Position numbers and translations under genes: made by a program
Notes under the pieces: generated by a model
What the model was told of the DNA's origin: nothing
Databases searched by the model: none
What the model saw: the letters and a program-made list of their open reading frames with translations, nothing else
Origin: a virus
DNA: 25,231 nt
IMG/VR virus record: IMGVR_UViG_3300025592_000064
Location: 1-25,231 of that record
Reading direction: 5' to 3' (one strand)
Shown: positions 13,797-22,570 of the stretch, piece after piece
How positions within the stretch are numbered: position 1 is the first letter of the stretch
Layout of the letters: each line of letters starts with the position of its first letter

Positions 13797-14363
13797 ATGG
13801 ATCAAAAGCTAATGGAGCAGATTTTTTCTGACGCACATGGACTACAAAACTGTCCGACTCCAAGCTATGTCTCGGATGATCAGGTTGAAAAGATACATTC
13901 AATCTTAGAACATATGAGCAAAGTATCTCCAGTAGAAGCCGATATGGTTGAGTTGCATCTATTACATGGATTGAGCCAAGCATATCTCGGAAGGATTTTT
14001 GGTTATACACAGCCAAATGTCCATTACAGGGTTAATCGAGGGTTAGATAGATTGAGAGTCTATGCACAAATTACAATCTATGAGGAAGCTGAACTCAGAA
14101 GATTACTGTCTGGGTTCTTTATAGACAATAAAGACATCGAAGTTTTAGTTCTTTTATACACCTACTCTAGCCAAAGCTATGTGGCTCGTCTGTTAGGCGA
14201 CACACAAGGAAAGATCAGATACAGATATTTGAAGTGTTTAAAAGCGATGGAACAATCACCAAAATTAGATGAAGTGTATAATACCTTTAAAATCATCAGC
14301 GAAAATATCACTCTTCTTAGAGTTTTACCCGAAGATGTTGATCGGAAGAGGGTGATCTTATGA
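13797..14363 (+). CDS. Sigma region-4-like protein with two HTH domains
   Basis: 188 residues. Residues ~43-88 (SPVEADMVELHLLHGLSQAYLGRIFGYTQPNVHYRVNRGLDRLR) match the sigma-70 region 4 HTH pattern. A second, more divergent copy at ~105-150 (DNKDIEVLVLLYTYSSQSYVARLLGDTQGKIRYRYLKCLKAME) repeats the same layout, so the protein carries two tandem HTH units. No region 2 is visible, so it is not a complete sigma factor and may work with host sigma or with another phage factor. Size is similar to T4 gp55 but homology is not shown. The start codon follows the NusG-like stop by one base, and the stop overlaps the next gene (ATGA). Confidence 0.65.
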   Translation: MDQKLMEQIFSDAHGLQNCPTPSYVSDDQVEKIHSILEHMSKVSPVEADMVELHLLHGLSQAYLGRIFGYTQPNVHYRVNRGLDRLRVYAQITIYEEAELRRLLSGFFIDNKDIEVLVLLYTYSSQSYVARLLGDTQGKIRYRYLKCLKAMEQSPKLDEVYNTFKIISENITLLRVLPEDVDRKRVIL

Positions 14364-14611
14364 CCGATAAGATCTTACCTAAAGACATCGTAAAAAGATG
14401 GGTCGCAGAAGTGATGACTCAAAAGTACGACATCACGATACACCCTCAAGAGTATCCTTTTGGAGAAAAGTTCATACGCAATCTACAACGAGAGGATTGG
14501 GATGTGAGTATAATTGAAGACCATAAAATTGTGATCACTTCTAATGACCCGATCAAGCTGGCACACTTAACAATCAAACTTAGGAATCAAGGATTCCTGA
14601 TAGAGGATTGA
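14360..14611 (+). CDS. Small basic/acidic protein, unknown
   Basis: 83 residues (MTDKILPKDIVKRWVAEVMTQKYDITIHPQEYPFGEKFIRNLQREDWDVSIIEDHKIVITSNDPIKLAHLTIKLRNQGFLIED). Predicted alpha-beta; no Cys, no membrane segment. It overlaps the sigma-like gene by four bases (ATGA), so is made with it and may be an accessory transcription factor. In T4 the late coactivator gp33 is similarly small, but no sequence similarity is claimed. Followed by a promoter motif. Confidence 0.65.
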   Translation: MTDKILPKDIVKRWVAEVMTQKYDITIHPQEYPFGEKFIRNLQREDWDVSIIEDHKIVITSNDPIKLAHLTIKLRNQGFLIED

Positions 14612-14615
14612 TTTG

Positions 14616-14630
14616 TAGTTTATCTATTAC
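14616..14630 (+). promoter_or_regulatory. Promoter TAGTTTATCTATTAC (copy h)
   Basis: Motif copy 39 bases before the ATG of the giant gene at 14669; no leader hairpin. Confidence 0.5.
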
Positions 14631-14668
14631 TGTTAATACTTGTAGATTTAAACTCAAAGGAGAACACA

Positions 14669-17600
14669 ATGGCTGTAAGAAGAAATCGCATTGTAAAACC
14701 GTATAGAGGTAAACTCTATGACATGGTGGTCAAGAACTTTGCTTATGTACCTGTTCTTAATGCAAAAGGACAACAAGTAGAAGAGACCGATAAAGACGGT
14801 GAACCAATAAAAGGCAAGATCGTCAAGATCAGACGCAAAGAGGTGACTGACTCCTTTGAAATATATTACAATATTTGCCTTGTAGACGAATACTTTAAGA
14901 TGCTTTACGAAAAGTGTCTTAAAGACAGCATCACCCCATCTCCTGGGGAAATACTTGAGGTTTCAACCCTTAAAAATGATTTCGCTAAGAGTTGGAGGTA
15001 CTTACTGCAAAAGTACGCTATCAAAGCACCACGAGGTACAAGAGAGCTTGCAACTAAAGTCGAAGCCCGACTCGCTGTGATTGATGGCAACATCAATCAA
15101 GGTCTTACTGCTGTACTTTCAGGTACCGACATCAACATGGTCATAGGGCAACTCAAAGGTGCCGCAGGTAGTTCAGACTTCAAAAGAACAATCGCCTTTT
15201 ATGCAGATTACATCAAACAAGCCTTTAATATGCTTGGTTTTAATGTGGTTACAGAAGTTAAAAGCAATCCTAAGTTTAACATTAGATATGTGCAGTTCTC
15301 TGTTGGTGATGAGATCAGCGATTTAATAGCGAACTCAAGTAAGATGGTCGCAGGTGAGATCGAAAAGGCCGCTAAGTTAAAGAAAATCAGAGATGTGAAG
15401 CTCAAATCTTCTTTAATTGAAGAAGGTTATCATGTCGAGACTAGACCTACCTATGTTGATGGTGGGGTAGCGTATCTCACAGTTGCCTACGATCAGCAAG
15501 CCACTAAGATCCCTAAGCCTCGAAGTAAACCTAAAGAACCTGTTTTCTCTAAAAAAGATAAAGAGGTCATTCTTGCTTTAGAGAGCTTAGTTGAAGAGGA
15601 GAGAGTCTACGACATAAGCACTGACCCCAACGATTTTTTCGTTGCCCCTAAGTGTTCAATCGAAAAGGATGAGAGTGGTAAACCTACTCTTTCTTATGAG
15701 CCTGGTGAAGAAGAGAAGAATAAAAGCATTATTCGGCAGATAAAAGAAGCTCAGATTCGTTCTAAAGAGTTCTCTGTACCTCGATTTAAAGATGGTTTTG
15801 GCAGACTCCCTACTGGTGAGCCAGAAGCGGGGTACGACTCAAGAGGTAGACCAAGATTTAAGTATGTTGTACCTAAATCTCGCCTCAAGTTTTACAACCG
15901 AGCAGTTAGACTGTTTGATAAACTCTTACAGTTCAGAGCAATCTGCGACAATAAAGCCGCTCATAGTAAGGAAGTGTTCAACTACCGACAAGCTATGAAA
16001 CCTCTTATTAAAGGTGTATATAGCACTGATTTCACTGATAATCTTGGCAACACTTACAAACGCTTTAATAACATGGAAGATTTAGCTAAAAAGGTTATTA
16101 ATAAGCGTAAAAAAGAACAGAAGAAGAGGCTAATTCAGCCTGATATTTCTACCGAGATAATCACAGTCGAAAACTACCCCGATTGGGATGGGAAAAAGAT
16201 TGTCTATTCAGATCGTAAAGTTAAGATTGCTTGCTTCAAGTACCCATCGGGGAACACATTCAACCCAGTCCACCACAAAGATCTTTTGCAAGAAGCCTTG
16301 AACAGAATAAATCTAGGCAGAAATCCCGACCTCGACCCAACTCTCAAAGATAAGGTCTTGACTCCTTCATTTAGAGAGATAAAGGGGTCAGAAGGTCTGT
16401 CCAAGACTTTCCAACTTACCACTTTGAAAGATTCTAAGGGTAAAGATAAAGAAATCATCATAGCAGGTCGGTATGCAGGATATGAAATCGACACTATATT
16501 GAACATGGAAGGTCGCTTTATCGAAGGTGGCTATGTCAAAAAAGAGAATGGTCGTACTAAGAAAGTTGAAACAGATCGTATCGCTTTTGATAGTAAAGGA
16601 AATGTGTCCACTCTTGATAAGGTCAAAAAGGGAGACAAATGGGAGTATAAGCAAAGACTCATTGAACCTTACATCACAGTCAACCCAAAGACTGGTGTTC
16701 TTACTCTAGGTATACCAGGTGAAAACGAGAGTAAGGCTGACCGAAACATTATGAAGGATCTTGCTGAGAAAGTGACTAGTATTAGTACACTTAATGACCC
16801 AAAACTCCCCGATGGGCATAAAGGTCGTAATCCATTCTTTACTTTTTCTCCCGAAGACTTTGAACTCATTCGTGAGTCTTTAGGTTCTGTAGCTTTAAGT
16901 GCTTCTGCTTCTAAGTTCATGGACGAGTATTATGCAAAACTTAGAGCTAAACAGAACGCTCTTACTGTTGAGAACACTGAGCGTTTCACTCCCGAAGCTC
17001 TTGGTGGATTCGTTGCAGAGACTCCTCGTGGTCAGTTCAAGTTAAACAACAAACAAAAAGAAGCGGCCGCTTGGCTTGAATCATCTGGTATGCAGGGTGT
17101 AGTAGCTCTTGATACTGGTGTTGGAAAGACTCTTACCTCTCTTGTTGCAATCAAAAAAGCAATCAATGAGGAGATGGAGCAAGGTGGAGATGAACGAAGA
17201 TTTCTTTATGTTTCACCTAAGAGCCTTGTCGGAAACTTGAAGAAAGAGGTTCTTAGGTTCATGGTAGAAGGTGGAGATGACTTTGTTCGTGCAGACGGAG
17301 AGGTTGAAAAGACCCCTAATTGGCAAAAACTCGTGCTTGGTCGCATTGATGAAGTGTCTTATGAGGACTTTGTTGTAGACTTTAGGGCCTCTGAGGGCAT
17401 TGATGATATCCTCTTAGACATGGATAATGGCAAACAGATCATTGCGGATACAAGTCGTCTTGCTCGTGAGAATAAACATCATGGCAAAGAAGCAACCATC
17501 ACCTATGAAGTTAAGTATAAGAATGGTCGAGAGGTTTCAAGAAAAGAAGTTGATTTTCAAATCGGAAACTTGATTGACCCGACTATTGTTCGCACAGCTT

Positions 17601-20600
17601 CTAGTAGAAACGAGGTAAGGACTGTCCAAGAACTCGTTTCTTATCCTGCTCTTTCACCCTCTGAAAAGGATGCAAAGAAGAAAGAACTTGCTAAGTCTCG
17701 TAGGGTGTATAACAAACTCAAGAAGGAAGCTAAGGTTAAATCCTCTCCTGCTTTGAATAAAAAGTACCAAGAGAGATACTATGCTTGCTTCTTTGATGAG
17801 ATCAATGAGATCTTTGAAAAAGGACAAGGAGGAAAAGATAAAAACTACGCAGTGTCTTCTCTTGGACATCCTCGTAAAGTTTTCTTAACTGCTTCAGCAC
17901 TTGATCGTGATCCTGTTGACCTTTATAGGCTCGCTACTCTAGCTAAAGGTAAAGTACCTACTAAAAAGAGTGAGAAAGCCTTTGCAGAGAAATACGGTAA
18001 GGTTCTTGCAGGTCGTATGGTTGCCCTTAACCCAGACCCCAAACTAAGAGAACAGTTCTATAATTGGGTCAAAGAGAACTCTTATTTTGCACCTAAGACA
18101 GACATTGCTTATGACAAGATGGGTGTTAACTATCAAGAGGTTTCTCTACCACAACTTCAGAAACTTAAGTCTCGTACTCTTACTACTCGTATGCCACAAG
18201 CCATACAGGAAAAGTACAAAAAGCAGGCTAAATCCATTTCGGGTGAGCTGAAAGCAATGGTGTCTAAGTATCGTGATCTTAGGCATAAACTTAATGAGTT
18301 AAAGGAAAACTCAGGCGACTTATATGATCGGACAAAGAGTAAGCCATACCAAGATCTCACTAAAGCTACAGCTAAAGTGAAAACAGCTTTAGACCGTCTT
18401 ATTAAGACATCCTCTGAGGGGATGTTTAAGGCAGATGTAGGGTCTAAAATCTTTAGAGACAATAATGAAGAGAAATGCCTCTATTTCAGTTCGAGTAAAA
18501 AACTTGCTGAGTCTCTCATTAAAAAGAACAGTAAGATCCGTAGAGATAAGGTCCATGCTCTTCTTTGGGCTAAAGAAATCATCTTCTATCAAAACGGTAA
18601 AGTTGTTGCTGGGGTGGAAGAAGAAGACAACATGGGCTTTGAAGCTTTCGATGCGAAGTATATCGACTCAGGTATCTACAGCAAGGTGGCATCTGAAGAG
18701 GAAGACACTGAAACCGAGTCTACTTGGGCTATGGACATCTCAGAGAAGTATGTCGCAGAGAACGATAGCCTCGCAACTGCTGTATGTTCTGATAACTACG
18801 CTCGTGGTTTTAACTTCCAAACCTTCACTAAAGTCATCCACCTTGATCGTGGTAAAGGGTTTGATTCTGAACTATTAAAGCAAAGAACTGCTCGTGCTTA
18901 TCGTGGTGGTCAATCTGAACAAGTAGAAGAAATCTACATTGACGCTACCTTTGCACCAGACTCGGAGTCTGAAGGTACTGTCAGCGACAATGCTCGTAGA
19001 CTCAAAGTGGACCTTAAAAACGCTCTCTCTCTTGAGCGTAGGGAGCTTGAAGAGGGTAAGGCTTATGTTGTCTATATTTGGTTCAAAGACCCTTCAGACG
19101 AGTTAGGTGACGAGTGGTTAAAGACAGACGAGTTTGTATTCAATGCCACAGATGAAACTCTTGAAGTCAAGCTCAACCAACTCTTCAACAGCATGGGTTA
19201 TGTTAAGCCTCTTACTGTTGGGGATGAGGGTTATGTTGAAGAAGGGGCTAACGAACCTGTTAAGCGTTTAGTTCTCCTTGAGGGTACAGACATTAAAGAG
19301 AGAGCTACTGTTAAAGATGACTTTGATATGCTATCCATTGATCAGATTAAATCTCTGGTCAATGAAGCAGATCAAGATTTCTTCCAAGACATTATTGTTA
19401 ATGGTTTGAAATCTGACCTCACTAAGCGACTTGATGCTCGTGTTTCTGATACAGGTATTGCTATTAAAACCCCTGCTATGCTTAGATCTGTTCTTAACCC
19501 GACAGAAGAAAATCTATCAAGAGCTGAAAAAGAACTTGAAGAGTATGATGCAAACCCACTCAGCCATATCACTTTCGACCCAAGTCGTTATGATGACGCT
19601 GATATATGGTTGGCTAGCAGATTTAACAGAGATGGTACTAGTCTTACTGAGATGCAGAAGCAACGCATAGACCTAATGGGGGGTCCTGCTGTTGCAGACT
19701 ATATTCTGGGAGACACTCAAGCATCAGCTACGACAGGTACATTAAGACTAACGGAGAACAGATACATCGAGAGTGGTAACATCGATATTTCTTCTACTGT
19801 TATTAATAATAACTATGTTATGGCTAAACCTTGTGCTCCTAGAGGTTTTTCTCCGAGGTTCTTATTCGCTGAGATTGCCACTGCGAAACGCATGGGGATA
19901 AAAGAAATTAAATGTATGGCCGCAGGCAGTCCTGGAAGTGGAAGATATAGTGGTTATGCTGTATGGCCTAAGTATGGGTTTACATTTTCCATCGATCTTA
20001 CGGGTCTACTAGGAAATGTACCATTTAGCTCACCTGACCAAGTGTATGTACAAGCTGTAAAACAGATAATGGGTGAATATCCAGGTACTGTTGATCTTCA
20101 AAAGCTGTTGGTGATCTGTGCTGACATCGTGACTAACAAAGTCAAAGCAAATGATAAAAGAGCTTATGTAGAAGCGATGCGAGTATGGAAAGAAGCTAAG
20201 GCAAATGCTCTCGGTAACCGACCTGTACTCCCTACCAACGAAAAGTGGCAAGTAGGTGATCGTTTCGTGCTTGATAGCGAGTTTGTAAGAAATAGCTATC
20301 CACAGTTGTATAACGAACAGGGGGAGGTTACCGATGTAACTTCCAGTCAAATTAAGGTTCGACTTGATAGAGGGACAACTCAGTCAATAAATAAAGACAC
20401 CGATTGGATCACACAACTTAATCCTCGTCCTGCTGTTGATTTAAGTGCTTCACAGGAAGAGATTGAGGCTTATGACAGAAGATCTGCTGAGTACGAGGCA
20501 AACATATCTAAACCACCACCACCTAAATCAAAGCGATCCGTTGAGTACACTGTTGCGGTAGGTGAGAAACTGTGGGGTTTGTACGGTGGTGGTGGGTCGA

Positions 20601-21244
20601 TGACCTTGCATCTTAAAGACGGATCTATTTCCATGAAGATTGCTAACGCTTATCTTAAGAAAAAAGCACTTGAAGCGAACCTCGATGTAAACGATTTCCT
20701 TAACACCCCATTGGATCTCTTTAATATAGAAGACCCTTGGTGTTGGGAGCAGGAGATTGACAAAGTTAAAGTTAAAGGTCAGCCTCTTGATTGGAAAAAG
20801 GTCATCGCTCAGTACCCAGAAGCGTTTAAGACTGCATGGTATGCAAATAAGGGGCTTCGTGATAGAGTTACTCGTCTTGTAGGTTCTGTTGATGCTTTGG
20901 GTGCTTTCATGAAGAAGTATGACTTGATTGACCCTCAAACTGATTACAGAACTCCCCGTCCAGGTCAAAGATCACTACAAAGTAGGTCTGTTGGTCAAGA
21001 GCGTTCTGATAACAGTCAGTACAGTGCTGAAAATGTGCATCAGAGAGTTAAACTTGGTTCAGAGTTGACCTCTGAACAGGTGTCAGATCGCAAACTTTGG
21101 GAAGACTCTCAAGATCCTTGTTTACTTGCTGTTTGGGAACAGTTAAGACTTGAAAACTACGCAGGGCAAATTGTTGCCGAGTTGATCGAAGGCGAAGAAG
21201 ATCCCGATCTCATTGAAGCTCAAAGAGCAAGAAAGGATAAATAA
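14669..21244 (+). CDS. Giant 2191-residue protein with SNF2-type helicase core
   Basis: Residues 1-780 are a long charged region without a recognised domain. Helicase core: QKEAAAWLESSGMQGVVALDTGVGKTLTSL with Walker A around 815-822; Ia FLYVSPKSLVGNLKKE; motif II FFDEIN (Asp1043, Glu1044); III FLTAS (~1072); IV CLYFSSSKKLAES; V ARGFNFQTFTKVIHLD; VI QRTARAYRGGQ (1405-1415). This is an SF2/SNF2-like translocase, with a ~170-residue insertion between Ia and II. Near 1690-1780 AEIATAKRMGIKEIKCMAAG...GYAVWPKYGF resembles a GNAT-like domain found in phage virion polyproteins. Residues ~1859-1915 look like an SH3/KOW barrel. Very large phage helicases such as P1 DarB are packaged and ejected to protect DNA; that is a possible model, not shown. 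Good RBS (AAAGGAGA). Confidence 0.85.
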   Translation: MAVRRNRIVKPYRGKLYDMVVKNFAYVPVLNAKGQQVEETDKDGEPIKGKIVKIRRKEVTDSFEIYYNICLVDEYFKMLYEKCLKDSITPSPGEILEVSTLKNDFAKSWRYLLQKYAIKAPRGTRELATKVEARLAVIDGNINQGLTAVLSGTDINMVIGQLKGAAGSSDFKRTIAFYADYIKQAFNMLGFNVVTEVKSNPKFNIRYVQFSVGDEISDLIANSSKMVAGEIEKAAKLKKIRDVKLKSSLIEEGYHVETRPTYVDGGVAYLTVAYDQQATKIPKPRSKPKEPVFSKKDKEVILALESLVEEERVYDISTDPNDFFVAPKCSIEKDESGKPTLSYEPGEEEKNKSIIRQIKEAQIRSKEFSVPRFKDGFGRLPTGEPEAGYDSRGRPRFKYVVPKSRLKFYNRAVRLFDKLLQFRAICDNKAAHSKEVFNYRQAMKPLIKGVYSTDFTDNLGNTYKRFNNMEDLAKKVINKRKKEQKKRLIQPDISTEIITVENYPDWDGKKIVYSDRKVKIACFKYPSGNTFNPVHHKDLLQEALNRINLGRNPDLDPTLKDKVLTPSFREIKGSEGLSKTFQLTTLKDSKGKDKEIIIAGRYAGYEIDTILNMEGRFIEGGYVKKENGRTKKVETDRIAFDSKGNVSTLDKVKKGDKWEYKQRLIEPYITVNPKTGVLTLGIPGENESKADRNIMKDLAEKVTSISTLNDPKLPDGHKGRNPFFTFSPEDFELIRESLGSVALSASASKFMDEYYAKLRAKQNALTVENTERFTPEALGGFVAETPRGQFKLNNKQKEAAAWLESSGMQGVVALDTGVGKTLTSLVAIKKAINEEMEQGGDERRFLYVSPKSLVGNLKKEVLRFMVEGGDDFVRADGEVEKTPNWQKLVLGRIDEVSYEDFVVDFRASEGIDDILLDMDNGKQIIADTSRLARENKHHGKEATITYEVKYKNGREVSRKEVDFQIGNLIDPTIVRTASSRNEVRTVQELVSYPALSPSEKDAKKKELAKSRRVYNKLKKEAKVKSSPALNKKYQERYYACFFDEINEIFEKGQGGKDKNYAVSSLGHPRKVFLTASALDRDPVDLYRLATLAKGKVPTKKSEKAFAEKYGKVLAGRMVALNPDPKLREQFYNWVKENSYFAPKTDIAYDKMGVNYQEVSLPQLQKLKSRTLTTRMPQAIQEKYKKQAKSISGELKAMVSKYRDLRHKLNELKENSGDLYDRTKSKPYQDLTKATAKVKTALDRLIKTSSEGMFKADVGSKIFRDNNEEKCLYFSSSKKLAESLIKKNSKIRRDKVHALLWAKEIIFYQNGKVVAGVEEEDNMGFEAFDAKYIDSGIYSKVASEEEDTETESTWAMDISEKYVAENDSLATAVCSDNYARGFNFQTFTKVIHLDRGKGFDSELLKQRTARAYRGGQSEQVEEIYIDATFAPDSESEGTVSDNARRLKVDLKNALSLERRELEEGKAYVVYIWFKDPSDELGDEWLKTDEFVFNATDETLEVKLNQLFNSMGYVKPLTVGDEGYVEEGANEPVKRLVLLEGTDIKERATVKDDFDMLSIDQIKSLVNEADQDFFQDIIVNGLKSDLTKRLDARVSDTGIAIKTPAMLRSVLNPTEENLSRAEKELEEYDANPLSHITFDPSRYDDADIWLASRFNRDGTSLTEMQKQRIDLMGGPAVADYILGDTQASATTGTLRLTENRYIESGNIDISSTVINNNYVMAKPCAPRGFSPRFLFAEIATAKRMGIKEIKCMAAGSPGSGRYSGYAVWPKYGFTFSIDLTGLLGNVPFSSPDQVYVQAVKQIMGEYPGTVDLQKLLVICADIVTNKVKANDKRAYVEAMRVWKEAKANALGNRPVLPTNEKWQVGDRFVLDSEFVRNSYPQLYNEQGEVTDVTSSQIKVRLDRGTTQSINKDTDWITQLNPRPAVDLSASQEEIEAYDRRSAEYEANISKPPPPKSKRSVEYTVAVGEKLWGLYGGGGSMTLHLKDGSISMKIANAYLKKKALEANLDVNDFLNTPLDLFNIEDPWCWEQEIDKVKVKGQPLDWKKVIAQYPEAFKTAWYANKGLRDRVTRLVGSVDALGAFMKKYDLIDPQTDYRTPRPGQRSLQSRSVGQERSDNSQYSAENVHQRVKLGSELTSEQVSDRKLWEDSQDPCLLAVWEQLRLENYAGQIVAELIEGEEDPDLIEAQRARKDK

Positions 21245-21245
21245 T

Positions 21246-21509
21246 ATGGAAGATCTAGCTACAATCGAAGAATGGATTGATTACATCAACCAAATCCCCA
21301 TGATGGAAATGATTAGCCATGCTAAGGTCATCGGATCTGTCTCTTTCGAGGAAAATAGAGGGGATGAAGGGTACGATGACGAGGACATTATGGTCATCTA
21401 TCAAGCACTCGCTAAAAGGTTCTTAGAACTCGAAATGCGTGTCCCAGATATGATGGACAATGCGTGTGTTAGCTTCAGATCCATTGCAACAGGCATCTTC
21501 ACTCTGTAA
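21246..21509 (+). CDS. Small acidic protein, unknown
   Basis: 87 residues from the ATG at 21246, one base after the giant gene's stop and behind AAAGGATAA. A longer form starting at 21213 would overlap the giant gene and has no RBS. Acidic, helical (MEDLATIEEWIDYINQIPMMEMISHAK...DEDIMVIYQALAKRFLELEMRVPDMMDNACVSFRSIATGIFTL). Probably co-translated with the giant protein. No function recognised. Confidence 0.65.
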   Translation: MEDLATIEEWIDYINQIPMMEMISHAKVIGSVSFEENRGDEGYDDEDIMVIYQALAKRFLELEMRVPDMMDNACVSFRSIATGIFTL

Positions 21510-21517
21510 TGATTGAT

Positions 21518-21572
21518 AATCTCCTTGAGGTGGTATAAATAATCATTACGATGCAACCACATCAAGGAGATT
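21518..21572 (+). promoter_or_regulatory. RBS-masking hairpin with late promoter in the loop
   Basis: AATCTCCTTGAGGTGGT (21518-21534) pairs with ACCACATCAAGGAGATT (21556-21572), 16 of 17 positions. The right arm contains the RBS AAGGAG of the gene at 21577. TATAAATA (21534-21541) starts at the arm-loop junction, so a transcript from it would begin about 21547, lack the left arm and leave the RBS open. Read-through transcripts from upstream would be masked. This is the T4 lysozyme (e) and soc gene logic. Confidence 0.7.
21534..21541 (+). promoter_or_regulatory. T4-type late promoter core TATAAATA
   Basis: Exact match, 35 bases before the ATG at 21577, placed within the masking hairpin described for 21518-21572. 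Confidence 0.6.
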
Positions 21573-21576
21573 ACCT

Positions 21577-21774
21577 ATGAACGAGTCCGTCTATCAAGCT
21601 CTGAAAATGGCTGAAGAGTATCACTCTCGCAAATATGCCTCAAACCAAGAGCAAGCATACCCTACGATTACCGACATCTTGGCAACAGCAAGAGATATCT
21701 TTGAGTTCATCACTACTCTAAGTGAGGAGGATCTCAATGAAGAGTTTCCATTGGAGGTCGATGATATAGTGTAG
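21577..21774 (+). CDS. Small acidic protein, probably late-expressed
   Basis: 65 residues (MNESVYQALKMAEEYHSRKYASNQEQAYPTITDILATARDIFEFITTLSEEDLNEEFPLEVDDIV), soluble, helical, acidic C-terminus. Its RBS AAGGAG is 7 bases before the ATG and sits within a 17-bp hairpin whose loop holds a TATAAATA promoter, so it is predicted to be made only from late transcripts. No homology recognised. Confidence 0.65.
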   Translation: MNESVYQALKMAEEYHSRKYASNQEQAYPTITDILATARDIFEFITTLSEEDLNEEFPLEVDDIV

Positions 21775-21814
21775 TCTTTTTATTACTACCCCTTACTAAT
21801 AGAGGGTATTGATA

Positions 21815-22150
21815 ATGAACAAGTCGTACACACAGAAGCAAGGTGAGATTAGGGTTTGCTTAGAAGCAAACTTCAAAGGTTTATCCTACCCTAAGTACAT
21901 CTTTACTGTCCTGTCTGAGTGTGGCTTCTCATACGATAGAAATCATGACGGTATTGTGTTTGTTCACAATCAAGATACAAATCTAACTATCTTGATTACT
22001 TTAGACCGAAGACAAAAGTGGCATCACCTCATAGCGTATAAACACTCTAAATGGACGCTAACCTATGAGGGTGATGTAAAATATCATGTCTTTGGGAATG
22101 ATGTATTAAAGACAATACGCAGAGCTTATCTGCACTGGTATGGTCTTTAG
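21815..22150 (+). CDS. Small protein, unknown
   Basis: 111 residues from the ATG at 21815 with RBS AGAGGG at 8 bases; a TTG at 21809 is also in frame but too close to that RBS. Sequence MNKSYTQKQGEIRVCLEANFKGLSYPKYIFTVLSECGFSYDRNHDGIVFVHNQDTNLTILITLDRRQKWHHLIAYKHSKWTLTYEGDVKYHVFGNDVLKTIRRAYLHWYGL shows alternating helix and strand, ending in a basic aromatic helix (LKTIRRAYLHWYG). The HicA-like feel (small basic alpha-beta protein) is not backed by the diagnostic motif. Converges with the tagged gene on the other strand. Confidence 0.6.
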   Translation: MNKSYTQKQGEIRVCLEANFKGLSYPKYIFTVLSECGFSYDRNHDGIVFVHNQDTNLTILITLDRRQKWHHLIAYKHSKWTLTYEGDVKYHVFGNDVLKTIRRAYLHWYGL

Positions 22151-22168
22151 AACTTATGCTAAATCTAA

Positions 22169-22194
22169 TGACTTCTGATTACTTGTTGAAGTCA
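22169..22194. terminator. Hairpin between convergent genes
   Basis: TGACTTC (22169-22175), 12-base loop, GAAGTCA (22188-22194), perfect 7-bp arms. It spans the stop of tagged gene 5 and could act on both strands, but there is no T-run. Confidence 0.3.
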
Positions 22195-22568
22195 GTGCGA
22201 ACACTACGAGGAATTAAAAGTACTTTGCGAAGAAGCAACTCAAGCTGACGAACTTCACCCCTACCTTCTCCTTCTACACAAAACAGCTCAAGCTCTGTTA
22301 GCCCATTAGAAGCAGTGAAACCAATGAAGTGCTTATAGTCATACTTTATCTCCCAATCGCCCTCTTCTGCAATTAAGATTTTATTAGACCAACTTTCGAT
22401 GTAACTAGTGATGTCCTTAAAGTCTCCTCGCTTACGAACATAATAATCACCCTCTGAACCTTCGTGGATGTGACCCTCAAGCTCAAAAACAAGAGAGGAA
22501 GATTGTTTCTCAAGACGAGCGATTCTTAGCTCAAGTTCATTAATTATTTCTGATGCTGATCTTTTCAT
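22179..22568 (-). CDS. Tagged protein 5 (MKRSASEII variant)
   Basis: 129 residues. Tag MKRSASEIINELELRIARLE, then KQSSSL. The body (VFELEGHIHEGSEGDYYVRKRGDFKDITSYIESWSNKILIAEEGDWEIKYDYKHFIGFTASNGLTELELFCVEGEGRGEVRQLELLLRKVLLIPRSVRTDFNK) looks alpha-beta, with strands ended by a long helix; no motif recognised. The start is two bases after the stop of tagged gene 6, and the preceding bases GGTTA-AAG-TAACC form a small dyad but no RBS, so translation probably depends on coupling. It is the only tagged gene without its own promoter module. Confidence 0.8.
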   Translation of the reverse strand: MKRSASEIINELELRIARLEKQSSSLVFELEGHIHEGSEGDYYVRKRGDFKDITSYIESWSNKILIAEEGDWEIKYDYKHFIGFTASNGLTELELFCVEGEGRGEVRQLELLLRKVLLIPRSVRTDFNK

Positions 22569-22570
22569 GG

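Noticed and set aside
20528-20968. 146-residue minus-strand frame inside the giant gene
   Set aside because: Shadow of the giant gene; sequence has no coding character and no RBS.
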